Assembly (NCBI RefSeq): GCF_000311845.1
Contig: NZ_HE978574.1
Span: 1,269,248-1,333,247 of the forward strand
Length of the DNA: 64,000 nucleotides
Reading direction: 5' to 3'
DNA from: Enorma massiliensis phI
GTDB taxonomy: Bacteria; Actinomycetota; Coriobacteriia; Coriobacteriales; Coriobacteriaceae
Below the pieces are notes generated by a model. It saw only the letters and a list, made by a program, of their open reading frames with translations, was not told the DNA's origin and did not search any database. This document shows positions 26,281 through 34,432 of the stretch, one piece after another (the stretch's first letter is position 1; each line of letters begins with the position of its first letter). The translations under genes and the position numbers were made by a program.

Positions 26281-29118
26281 CTATTCGAGCGCGGCGGCGC
26301 AGCGGGAGCAGATGTGCTCGTGCTCGCCATGCACGCCGGTGTCCTCGCGATAGTTCCAGCAGCGATCGCAACGCTCGCCACGGGCGGCATCGACGGTGAC
26401 GGTGATGCCGTCGTCCTCAGCATCTTCGTTCTCCATAAGCGCAACCTCGGAGACGATGAAGAACTCGGCAAGGTCGATGCCGCGCTCACCGGTAAGGAGC
26501 GCAAAGTCCGAAGACGGAACCGTAGCGGAGATGCGAACTTCCTGGCTCTTGGTGAAGGTGCCGGCCGTGCGCGCATCCTCGAGCGCCTTGGTCACCGCGC
26601 CACGAAGGGTGAGGGCAGCGGTTAGGACCTCGGAATAATCATTGGCCTCTTCGACCGAGATGGGGGCCTGGTACCAATCGAGCATGGCCGCGTAGGTTTC
26701 ACCGCCGCGGCAACCAGCGGGCGCATAGGCCATGACCTCGTCGCAGGTGAAGGCAAGGATGGGCTGGAGATCACGCAGGAGCATGCTCAGCAGCTCGGAG
26801 AGCACCGTCTGAGCGCTGCGGCGCGCGAGCGAACCGGGCTTCTCGCAGTAGAGCCGGTCCTTCAGCGCGTCGAGGTAGACATTCGAGAGCTCCGTGACCA
26901 CGAAGTCGTAGAGCACGCGATAGGCGCGGTTGAACTCATAGCCCGCATAGGCTGCGTCGACCTCGGCCTGCACCTGCGTCAAGCGCGCGACCATGAGCTG
27001 GTCGAGAGCGGTGAGGTCGGAGAAAGGAACGCCGTCGGTCTCAGGCTCGAACTGCCCCTCAAGCTCACCCAGCAGGAAGCGGAAGGTGTTGCGGAAGCGG
27101 CGGTATGCATCGGAGGTGCGGGCAAGAATCTCATGGTCGATGGCGACGTCGGTCGAGGTATCGACGCTCGCAACCCAAAGTCGGATGATATCGGCACCCA
27201 TCTCGTCGCAGACCTTGTTGGGATCGATCACGTTGCCCAGGCTCTTCGACATCTTGCGGCCCTGGCCGTCGAGCGTGAAGCCCTGGCTCACCACGGCCTT
27301 GTACGGAGCCACGCCATTTGCGCCCACGCTCGTGAGGAGAGAGCTCTGGAACCACCCGCGATGCTGATCGGAGCCCTCGAGATACATGTCCGCCGGATAC
27401 TCGAGCTCCTCGCGGTTCTCGCAGACGGCCTTCCAGGAGACGCCGGAATCCCACCAGACGTCGAGGATATCGCGGTCCGCCTTGAGATGGTGCCCACCGC
27501 ACTTGGGGCACACGCAGGCCTCGCCCAGGTACTCCTCAGGCGCGTCAGTAAACCAGGCATCGGAGCCCTTCTCCTTGAAGAGGGCGATCACGGCGTCGAG
27601 CGTCGCGTCGTTCATGACCTTTTCACCGCAGTCGGCGCAGGTATAGCTCGGAATCGGCACGCCCCAGTTGCGCTGGCGGCTGATGCACCAGTCGGGGCGG
27701 CCCTCCACCATGGACCCAATGCGGTTCTTGGCGTGATCGGGGTACCACGTCACATGGTTGAGCACCTGATCGAGCGCCTCGCCGCGTAGATTGGTCTCGT
27801 CCATAGAAACGAACCACTGGTCGGTTGCACGGAAGATGACCGGGTTCTTGCAGCGCCAGCAATGCGGATAGCTGTGGTTGATCTTCTTCTCGGCAACGAG
27901 CGTACCGCGCTCGCGCAAAAACTCGATGATGTGCGGGTTAGCCTCATCGGTGTCCATGCCAGAGAAGGGACCGCCCGTTCCCAGGCCGTCACCTGCGTAG
28001 AAGTGGCCATCGTCATCAACCGGCATGATGATCGGCAGGTTGCAGCGCATGCCCGTGTAATAGTCGTCCACACCATGGCCAGGGGCGGTATGAACGCACC
28101 CGGTACCATCTTCAAGCGTAACGTAATCGGCCGTGACGATCCTGCCCTGCACATCCGAGAAGATCGGGTGCGTATAGGTGATGTCGACGAGCTCTTCGCC
28201 GTGGACGCTCCACGGTTCGGCGGCACCCTCGGGCACGTACAGGCAAGCATCCTCGATGCCGGCCACCCCATGGAAGACCTTCTCCCAGAGCGCCTTGGCC
28301 ATGATGCCCAAGCGGCCCTCTGCCTCGACGGCGATGTAGTCGGCGTCGGCGAGCAACGCCACGCCGGCGTTCGCGGGAAGCGTCCAAGGGGTCGTGGTCC
28401 AAATCACCACATCGACCGGCACACCCGCCGCACGCAGTGCCTCGGGCACGTCGATGAGTTCAAAGCGAACGAAGACAGACGGCGAGACCTCATCGGAATA
28501 CTCGATCTCGGCCTCGGCGAGAGCGGTATGGCAGTGCTTGCACCAATGGACCGGCTTGCGGCCGCGATAGATCATGCCCTTATCGAACATGGCCTTGAAG
28601 ACCTCGATATCCGCGGCATCGTGTTCATGATAGAGCGTGAGATACGGGTTATCCCAGTCGCCGAGCACGCCAAGGCGCTTGAATCCCTCGCGCTGCAGGT
28701 CGATGTTCTCAACAGCAAACTTGTTGCAGAGCTCGCGAATCTTTGCCGTGGGCGTGGCGTTGAACTTCTTGGTGCCGAGCATCTCCTCGACCTTATGCTC
28801 GATGGGCTGGCCATGGCAGTCCCAACCGGGCACATACGGCGTCTGCTCGCCCTGCATGGCGTGATACCGCATGATGATGTCTTTGGAGATCTTGTTCATG
28901 GCATGGCCGATGTGAATCGGACCGTTCGCATACGGAGGGCCATCGTGAAGGACGAATTTCTTGTGCCCTTCGTTTTTCTTCTGCAGCTGCTCGTATACAT
29001 GGTTCTCGTACCAAGCTGCCAGGCGCTTGGGCTCGTTCTTAGGAAGCCCGCCACGCATGGGGAAGCCCGTCTTGGGCAACTGCATCGTGTCGTTGTACTT
29101 ACTTTTCTCCTTCGCCAT
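26281..29118 (-). CDS. ileS: Isoleucyl-tRNA synthetase
   Basis: 945 aa. Class I signatures GPIHIGHAM and KMSKS (GRKMSKSLGNVIDP), the CP1 editing domain, anticodon-binding domain, and a C-terminal zinc site CDRCWNYRED ... CSRCAAAL. Charges tRNA-Ile and edits valine. SD GAGGAGG. It is preceded by a T-box riboswitch with an AUC specifier, so expression should rise when tRNA-Ile is uncharged. Confidence 0.98.
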   Translation of the reverse strand: MAKEKSKYNDTMQLPKTGFPMRGGLPKNEPKRLAAWYENHVYEQLQKKNEGHKKFVLHDGPPYANGPIHIGHAMNKISKDIIMRYHAMQGEQTPYVPGWDCHGQPIEHKVEEMLGTKKFNATPTAKIRELCNKFAVENIDLQREGFKRLGVLGDWDNPYLTLYHEHDAADIEVFKAMFDKGMIYRGRKPVHWCKHCHTALAEAEIEYSDEVSPSVFVRFELIDVPEALRAAGVPVDVVIWTTTPWTLPANAGVALLADADYIAVEAEGRLGIMAKALWEKVFHGVAGIEDACLYVPEGAAEPWSVHGEELVDITYTHPIFSDVQGRIVTADYVTLEDGTGCVHTAPGHGVDDYYTGMRCNLPIIMPVDDDGHFYAGDGLGTGGPFSGMDTDEANPHIIEFLRERGTLVAEKKINHSYPHCWRCKNPVIFRATDQWFVSMDETNLRGEALDQVLNHVTWYPDHAKNRIGSMVEGRPDWCISRQRNWGVPIPSYTCADCGEKVMNDATLDAVIALFKEKGSDAWFTDAPEEYLGEACVCPKCGGHHLKADRDILDVWWDSGVSWKAVCENREELEYPADMYLEGSDQHRGWFQSSLLTSVGANGVAPYKAVVSQGFTLDGQGRKMSKSLGNVIDPNKVCDEMGADIIRLWVASVDTSTDVAIDHEILARTSDAYRRFRNTFRFLLGELEGQFEPETDGVPFSDLTALDQLMVARLTQVQAEVDAAYAGYEFNRAYRVLYDFVVTELSNVYLDALKDRLYCEKPGSLARRSAQTVLSELLSMLLRDLQPILAFTCDEVMAYAPAGCRGGETYAAMLDWYQAPISVEEANDYSEVLTAALTLRGAVTKALEDARTAGTFTKSQEVRISATVPSSDFALLTGERGIDLAEFFIVSEVALMENEDAEDDGITVTVDAARGERCDRCWNYREDTGVHGEHEHICSRCAAALE

Positions 29119-29178
29119 GTGCCCTCCTCGCTACAGGCGGAACACTGGCGCGGCGCCCCGCCGTCGTGGGCGCCTAAG

Positions 29179-29540
29179 AAAAAGCGCCCGTCCCTTAAAG
29201 CTGGGACGAAGCGCTTCCAGAATCTCGCTGCCGCAGCATGTGCGGCCACAAGCTTAAAGCTCCTCGCTCTACCACCCAGCTTAGGTGCCCCTGCTGCCTG
29301 GCGACAGCCCGCACCCTTTACTCGGCTGGTCCATCACGGCGACCATCCCGGCGACGCCTACTGAAATGAATCAAAACGGGACGGGGTTGTTTTGCACACT
29401 CCGCCAAATCGGGCTCATTCGTTCGGGCCGCAGCTCCGGGGTGATTTTCGCTCGGTCGCACCGGCGAGCTTCTCAGCTACCGCTCGCTCTCTTAACAGTG
29501 CGGAGGCCGGCTACTCCTCCCCATCACAGCCATTGCGCGG
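29179..29540 (-). promoter_or_regulatory. T-box riboswitch controlling ileS
   Basis: Reading the minus strand: stem I with GAGAGCGAGCGGTAGCTGAGA; a specifier AUC (29445-29443) in the context AAAAUCACC, an isoleucine codon followed by A; the T-box bulge GGGUGGUA (29277-29270), whose UGGU can pair with the ACCA end of tRNA-Ile; and a terminator with arms 29203-29216 and 29182-29194 (CGUCCC / GGGACG core, extended by AAGCGC / GCGCUU) followed by U5. The T-box departs from consensus after UGGUA: AGAGCG instead of CCGCG. Confidence 0.9.
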
Positions 29541-29571
29541 TATTGTAGCACGTTTGCATGGCTGTGATGGG
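29520..29571. promoter_or_regulatory. 14-bp perfect inverted repeat flanking the ileS promoter
   Basis: CCCATCACAGCCAT and its exact complement, 24 bases apart, bracket the extended -10 element. The element also begins 20 bases after the stop of the LPQTG gene. It may be an operator over the ileS promoter, or the stem of a terminator for the upstream gene, though no U-run follows. Confidence 0.5.
29542..29550 (-). promoter_or_regulatory. Extended -10 promoter of the ileS leader
   Basis: TGCTACAAT on the minus strand (TGn plus TACAAT), just upstream of stem I. It lies in the 24-nt space between the two arms of a perfect 14-bp inverted repeat (29520-29533 and 29558-29571). Confidence 0.6.
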
Positions 29572-29591
29572 TGAGCGAGGACTCTTCACGT

Positions 29592-30416
29592 CTATGACTG
29601 CTTCTTCGCAAGCCCCATTCCTGCCAGAAGGATGATGGAGCCCGCGCCCGCAGCCAAAAGATAGACGGACGAATCGCCGGTTTGCGGGAGCTCCGGTGCT
29701 TCCGAAGATACCTTTTCGCGATTGCCGCCGGCTACAGGCGCCTCAGCGCTGGAAGTGGCGTCGGGAGCATCCGGCGTCGAATTGCCAGGCTCCGTCGGTG
29801 CAACCGGATCTTCTGGATTGGAAGGCGTTTCGGGTTGAACCGGACCGACCGGGTCTTCTGGACTCACAGGACCTGGGTCCTTGGGGTCGCCCGGCTCCTC
29901 GACCGCCTTCGTGTTGGTCACGTCGATGTACCCAGATAGCATATCCCCACTAAAGCCTTTCTCTATAGAGGAGGTATACCCGGAGGGAACATCGAGCTCT
30001 TCAGCCTCGATGCCTCGTATGCGCGAACCACCGGTAATCGTCTCTATCTGCACTTCCCAACCATTTTCCTCTGAGAGCACCAGGGTCCAGTCGTCGTCAG
30101 TTCCCAGAATCCCGTCCGGCCCCTCAGCCGACAGCTTATCATCGCTGCTTCCGCCGTTATGCGAGACGAGGGAGAAGTAATCGATAGGCTCATCGCTACG
30201 AGCCTCCACGGCGTCGATCTTCACACGCACCCTCACCGAATCAGGCCGCGCTCCGTCCTTATTATCAGAATCCTCCCATATCTTTTCTACCGTAATGTAC
30301 GATGAACCCGACTCCTCCTTTGCACGGGCAGTTGTTGGAAACGCTACCGGATACGTGGCCGCCGCGAGCGCGAGCGTCGCGATAGCAAGCAGCCCCCGCA
30401 TTATCGTTTTCTTCAT
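29592..30416 (-). CDS. LPQTG-anchored surface protein with a Cna B-type domain
   Basis: 274 aa from ATG 30416 (AAAGGG 9 bases upstream). Signal peptide (KKTIMRGLLAIATLALAAAT, cleavage near TTARA), one Cna-B-type domain (about residues 40-160: YITVEKIWEDSDNKDGARP ... SGYIDVTNT), a Pro/Glu-rich wall-spanning stalk with DPxxPxxP-like repeats, then the sorting signal LPQTGDSS, a hydrophobic span and a KKQS tail. Sortase would link it to peptidoglycan. No sortase gene is in the window. The single Cna-B domain suggests a small adhesin or pilus accessory subunit. Confidence 0.85.
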   Translation of the reverse strand: MKKTIMRGLLAIATLALAAATYPVAFPTTARAKEESGSSYITVEKIWEDSDNKDGARPDSVRVRVKIDAVEARSDEPIDYFSLVSHNGGSSDDKLSAEGPDGILGTDDDWTLVLSEENGWEVQIETITGGSRIRGIEAEELDVPSGYTSSIEKGFSGDMLSGYIDVTNTKAVEEPGDPKDPGPVSPEDPVGPVQPETPSNPEDPVAPTEPGNSTPDAPDATSSAEAPVAGGNREKVSSEAPELPQTGDSSVYLLAAGAGSIILLAGMGLAKKQS

Positions 30417-30789
30417 GAAGCCCATCCCTTTCTTGCGTCAATCGCATGCAGGTGAATGACCCAGCGCGAACATCCTTGCCGTGCCGGATGCAACCCAAGC
30501 ATCGAGGTGGACTTTACCGAGGAATCGCCCCACGGGCGTTCCTCGAACCGTCACGCGCGGCACCCGTCATGTGCAGGAACGATGGTTTCGCTAACAAATC
30601 TGTTAGAGGGTACGTTCGCAGCTGGGCCGCTCGGGAACATGTAGCCCTAGCCTTGTAACAATTCGAACCTCGGGCGCACCCAGGTGGAACGACTTAGGAA
30701 CGAATCTCGTACTCGCGCGTCATAGGCTCGAGCCCACCATAGATATCCAGCTCGCAATACATCGCGAGAACACACCGTCCAGCAAGCGA
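30417..30789. other. Divergent gap, 373 bases
   Basis: Between two divergently transcribed genes, so it should hold both promoters, but no convincing -35/-10 pair was found. The only small structure seen is the hairpin CTAACAAATCTGTTAG (30591-30606). No repeat family and no short gene recognised. Confidence 0.4.
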
Positions 30790-32136
30790 ATGGAAGCCAT
30801 CATGCAAACCCAGCTTTTATCACACTCCATCGGTAACGCTGCCTCTGCCCCGATGGAATACTGCGAGGCATCGCCCGTCGGAATCGTCCACTTTAGAGCA
30901 CGCGATTTCAGCATTGTCGGCTGCAACGAACAGGCATGGCGCATCGTGGGTATCGACTCAAGCGATGCAGGCCTTCGTGCTGCGGTAAGCGAAAGCATAG
31001 ATCGCCTCGTACCCTTAGCGGACCAGGGGCCGTTTCGAACGCTGCTCGAGGAGGCGGGCGCCGCCCAGCCACCAACCGAATTCGATACGCGCATCAGGCG
31101 TGCAGACGGAACCCCCATCGAAATCGCATGCTGGCTCTCACGCCTTCCCAACCTTGATGAACAAGGGGGCATCTATCAGCTTGTCATCGTGGATGTCACG
31201 CAAAAGCGCGACGCATCGCGCGCGAAGAGCCGCGCTCGCCGCGCCCAGGAGCTCGCGCTCATCTACGACACCGTTCTTCTCGTTGAACCGAATGAGCAGC
31301 GCGCCCGTTGCCTCAAGTTCGCTCAAGATGAACGCCTCGCGAGCTTGGGCACCCTGCGAGTAAGCCTATCCGATGCAGTCGACCAACTCATCGAGCATCT
31401 GCCCGCCGCGCAAGATCAAACCACTCTCAAGGCGTTCATCGAGGCAGCGTGCCATGCATATCGATGCAGCAAGCCGTTTGCCGCCGTCCCGCAACGAATG
31501 GTATTCGCCGGACGAAGTGAGCCGACCGGCAAGGCAGCAGATTACCGTGAAGCTATCCTTGTCGATGCAGACGGCGGGGCATTCTTCCTGTGTTCGCGCT
31601 TTATTGGAGCCATGAACGCCGCCCCGAACACGGCCGTTCCCGGCAAAACCTTACCGGCAGAAAGCCAGCAGACTTCGGGATTGAACCGGGAAATCGTCGA
31701 TACGATGCCCCGCATCGAGATCCGTACGTTCGGCTACTTCGACGTGTTTGTCGATGGTCGGCCTATCGCATTTCGAAGCGAGAAGGCCAAGGAGCTGCTC
31801 GCCCTGCTTGTTGACCGAAGGGGCGGTTATGTAACTTCAGCCGACATCATCACGGCGCTTTGGGAAGATGAGCCGATAACCGCCCAGACGCGTACTCGCT
31901 GCCGGAAAGTGGCCCTTCGGCTCAACCGAACGCTCGAAGCAAACGGGGCGGCGCATATCATGGAGTCGGTACGGGGGAAGCGCCGCATCGTGCCGGAGGC
32001 GGTCGCCTGCGACCTCTTTGATTTTCTTTCTCCCGTTCCAAACAGGAAAGCCGCCTTTAGAGGCAGCTATCTGAAGAACTATAGCTGGGCCGAGGCCACG
32101 CTGGCCGAGCTCATGCAAAACTACTATCGAAGCTGA
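30790..32136 (+). CDS. PAS-domain regulator with C-terminal winged helix
   Basis: 448 aa, one of few plus-strand genes. Residues about 22-140 form a PAS-like domain (SPVGIVHFRARDFSIVGCNEQAW ... YQLVIVDVTQKRDASRA, in segments). The middle (150-290) looks like a second sensor domain (LALIYDTVLLVEPNEQRARC). The C-terminus (about 315-430: IRTFGYFDVFVDGRPIAF, EKAKELLALLVDRRGG) is an OmpR/SARP-type DNA-binding winged helix. There is no receiver domain or kinase, so it probably senses a ligand or redox state directly. ATG 30802 (GGAAG upstream) is an alternative start. Target genes unknown; an FMN reductase gene follows. Confidence 0.7.
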   Translation: MEAIMQTQLLSHSIGNAASAPMEYCEASPVGIVHFRARDFSIVGCNEQAWRIVGIDSSDAGLRAAVSESIDRLVPLADQGPFRTLLEEAGAAQPPTEFDTRIRRADGTPIEIACWLSRLPNLDEQGGIYQLVIVDVTQKRDASRAKSRARRAQELALIYDTVLLVEPNEQRARCLKFAQDERLASLGTLRVSLSDAVDQLIEHLPAAQDQTTLKAFIEAACHAYRCSKPFAAVPQRMVFAGRSEPTGKAADYREAILVDADGGAFFLCSRFIGAMNAAPNTAVPGKTLPAESQQTSGLNREIVDTMPRIEIRTFGYFDVFVDGRPIAFRSEKAKELLALLVDRRGGYVTSADIITALWEDEPITAQTRTRCRKVALRLNRTLEANGAAHIMESVRGKRRIVPEAVACDLFDFLSPVPNRKAAFRGSYLKNYSWAEATLAELMQNYYRS

Positions 32137-32203
32137 ACGAAGGTCCGTCCGTCGATGCTTTTCAAAGATACGTGGGCGGACGCGTCATTCTGCGTCGATA
32201 TGG

Positions 32204-32230
32204 GGCATACGGTATGTAGCAATACCATGC
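32204..32230. promoter_or_regulatory. Imperfect inverted repeat before the FMN reductase gene
   Basis: GGTAT and ATACC, 6 bases apart, with outer GGCAT / ATGCC halves one base out of register, 36 bases before the SD of the FMN reductase gene. Candidate operator only. Confidence 0.3.
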
Positions 32231-32265
32231 CGCATGCCAAGAGCATCTAACCGAAAGGAATCGAA

Positions 32266-32820
32266 ATGCATATCGTCGCCATCGCAGGTTCCCTTCGCCA
32301 GGGAAGTATGAACCGCCAGCTCGCCGAGTCCGCAGGCCGCATCGTATACGAGCTCGACCCGGCCGTCCAGTTCACCCTGCTCGATTGGGCCGATGTGCCC
32401 TTGTTCAACGAGGACATCGAGCGGCCCGCACCGCCAGCCGTCGCGCGGGTGCGCGAGCAAATTCTCGATGCCGACGGCATCTGGTTCTTCACACCCGAAT
32501 ACAACCATTTCTTCCCTGGCCCACTCAAGAATCTGCTCGATTGGCTTTCACGCCCTGTGAGCGCGGCGCAAGGCCAGGTTCTCGACGGCAAGCCAGCGGC
32601 AATTAGCGGCATTTCTGCAGGAGGTTCAGGAACCGCCATTGCCCAGGATCATCTGGTTGCGCTCATCTCGTTCCTCAACATGGACGTTATGAACAAACCG
32701 CGCCTCACGATTCCGTTCGGCTTCTCAAAGATGAACGATGGGGTACTCGACCTGGGAGACTCGCTCCCCTATCTTGAACGGCAGGCCCAAGCCTTCTTGA
32801 AGTTTGTCGCTAGCCGCTAG
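32266..32820 (+). CDS. NADPH-dependent FMN reductase family protein
   Basis: 184 aa flavodoxin-like fold: GSLRQGSMNRQLAES is the FMN phosphate-binding loop, TPEYNHFFPGPLKNLLDWLSR (segment TPEYNHFFPGPLKNLLDWLS) is the family's signature helix start, and SGISAGGSGTA the second loop. Members reduce FMN, quinones, azo dyes or chromate with NADPH in the cytosol. SD AAAGGA. It follows the PAS/winged-helix gene by 129 bases on the same strand and may be its target. Confidence 0.88.
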   Translation: MHIVAIAGSLRQGSMNRQLAESAGRIVYELDPAVQFTLLDWADVPLFNEDIERPAPPAVARVREQILDADGIWFFTPEYNHFFPGPLKNLLDWLSRPVSAAQGQVLDGKPAAISGISAGGSGTAIAQDHLVALISFLNMDVMNKPRLTIPFGFSKMNDGVLDLGDSLPYLERQAQAFLKFVASR

Positions 32821-32901
32821 CCGCAAGGCGGCGAATGCCGCTTATATCATCGTTTGTGCTCGCATATCGGCACACCAACGACACGGTCGACGCGCCGCCA
32901 C

Positions 32902-33345
32902 TCATCCAAGTCTTGCGAATTCAGCTAGGAACTCATCCGGTTGCATGACGCACAAACCATGCTGCCGCAGAAGCCGAACGAACACTCCGCTGCCAGGAAC
33001 GAGCCGGCCTGAGAACGTACCGTCATAGACTTCCGAGGCGCCACAGGAAGGGCTGCGCGGCTGCAGGACCGCAAGGTCGCAACCGCCAGCAGCTTCAATG
33101 TGATCAAGCGCTCGCTTGGCACCAAGGCGAAACGCGGCATCCACGCTTTCCCCCGCCTGAGTGCGAACCTCACCGTGCACAATCTCGGCCGGAGGTCGCG
33201 GAATAGGAAGGCCACCGAGCACCTCGGGGCAAACCGGAATCACCTCATGGCCCGATAGCGCATCGACAAGCTCGGGGCATAGGTTGTTGCCCCCGCTATA
33301 CTTGCAATTCTCGCCCAACAGGCACGCGCTTACCGCAATACGCAC
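32902..33345 (-). CDS. DUF523 family protein
   Basis: 147 aa from GTG 33345 (GGGAGGT upstream). DUF523 signature: N-terminal VSACLLGENCKYSGGNN with two Cys, VIPVCPEVLGGLPIPRPPAEI, and VLQPRSPSCGAS near the C-terminus. The conserved cysteines suggest a metal or Fe-S site. Biochemical role unknown. It is convergent with the FMN reductase gene, 81 bases apart. Confidence 0.88.
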   Translation of the reverse strand: MRIAVSACLLGENCKYSGGNNLCPELVDALSGHEVIPVCPEVLGGLPIPRPPAEIVHGEVRTQAGESVDAAFRLGAKRALDHIEAAGGCDLAVLQPRSPSCGASEVYDGTFSGRLVPGSGVFVRLLRQHGLCVMQPDEFLAEFARLG

Positions 33346-33474
33346 AATGCTCGTACCTCCCAACCTGTGCTCAAGACGCACAAACTTACTTAAGCGCGCA
33401 CCCAGCACTTTTGACATGCAGGCGAACGCCGTTGGCGCCAGTGCATAACGCCTGCGCAAGAAAGACAATGCGTG

Positions 33475-33527
33475 AAAGTGCCCAAAAAGCATCTGGAGTA
33501 CCCAAGGATGCAGGTTTTGGGCACTTT
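33475..33527. repeat. Hairpin repeat, AAGTGCCCAAAA family
   Basis: A perfect 13-bp inverted repeat (AAAGTGCCCAAAA at 33475-33487, complement at 33515-33527) closes a 27-nt loop that has its own GCATC / GATGC stem. Same family as 33562-33701 and 43626-43763. Confidence 0.85.
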
Positions 33528-33561
33528 GAAGCCCAAAGCCGCAGCCTGTCCACTCCAAGAT

Positions 33562-33701
33562 TCAAGTTTTGGGCACTTCCGGACAGAACGTCAAAGTACA
33601 GACAAAAAAGCCTTCAAAGAAAGAGCAGCTCAGACAGCACGTCCCTTTCGCGAAATGAAAGGGCTACTCTAGATGAGCGACCGGAAGTGCCCAAAACTTG
33701 A
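33562..33701. repeat. 140-nt element with 21-bp perfect terminal inverted repeats
   Basis: Arms 33562-33582 and 33681-33701 are exact complements (core AAGTTTTGGGCACTTCCGG), with a 98-nt non-coding interior. On the minus strand the interior begins with GAGTAG-CCCTTTCAT, similar to GAGTAGAGCCGCTTTTGCAT in the element at 43626-43763, which carries the same type of ends. The rest of the 404-base gap before DUF523 holds only the hairpin at 33475. Confidence 0.82.
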
Positions 33702-33749
33702 GCGCACGTTCGATCAAGATCGTTCGGGACCTATGTGTTCAGCGATTTC

Positions 33750-34265
33750 CTAGAGCTTCGCGCCGCACGACATGCAGAACGCGTCGCCCTCGTTGACGGG
33801 CGCGCCGCATCCAGGGCACGTGGGGCCCTCGGCAGGAGCCGGCGCAGGAGCGGGAGCCGGGGCTGCAGGAGCCAAAGCAGCCTGTACCTCAGCCATGGGC
33901 TTGCCGCACCCCGCACAGAACAGGTCGGTCGCGCTCATGCGCGAATGGCAGAATGGGCACTCGATCTGCGCTGCAGCCTGAGCGGACTCAGCAGCCTGGC
34001 GCTCGATCTCATCGAGCTGCGCCTGGATATTCGAACGCTCCTGGTCGATCTGAGCGATGCCATCGTACAGCTGCTCGCGGCCTGCACGGAAGGATTCGTC
34101 ATCCTTCGTTGCCTCATACAGGCTTGCACCCAGCTGCGCAGCCAGCTGGGAACGGCGCTTGTTCGCATCGTTCAGCTGGCTCTTGAGCTTCATCGATTCA
34201 ACACCGCGGTTGGCGCCGGCAACGCCACGGTTAAGCGAAGCTTGAACATCGTCAAGAAATCCCAT
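33750..34265 (-). CDS. Coiled-coil protein with two zinc ribbons
   Basis: 171 aa from ATG 34265 (AAGGTGG upstream). An N-terminal alpha-helical part (residues about 1-95, GFLDDVQASLNRGVAGANRG then heptad-like helices) is followed by a CxxC...CxxC zinc ribbon (CPFCHSRMSATDLFCAGCG), a Pro/Ala linker and a second ribbon (CPGCGAPVNEGDAFCMSCG) at the end. Many gut Gram-positives have similar proteins of unknown function. No membrane span. Confidence 0.75.
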   Translation of the reverse strand: MGFLDDVQASLNRGVAGANRGVESMKLKSQLNDANKRRSQLAAQLGASLYEATKDDESFRAGREQLYDGIAQIDQERSNIQAQLDEIERQAAESAQAAAQIECPFCHSRMSATDLFCAGCGKPMAEVQAALAPAAPAPAPAPAPAEGPTCPGCGAPVNEGDAFCMSCGAKL

Positions 34266-34355
34266 GATTCCACCTTCTAACTCAAGCACCCATTGAAAGG
34301 CACCAATGAGAGATACCGATCGGGTTGCAAGGCACGGTGCCACGCATCCACGGCC

Positions 34356-34364
34356 ACTATACCA
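34356..34364 (-). promoter_or_regulatory. Extended -10 promoter of the zinc-ribbon gene
   Basis: TGGTATAGT on the minus strand (TGn plus TATAGT), 91 bases before the start codon. No -35 match needed for this class. Confidence 0.45.
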
Positions 34365-34432
34365 CGGCACTCAAACAGTGCGGTGGTGGCGCGGCCAATT
34401 AACACCGCGAACCACGTGCGCGAACACGCAGC

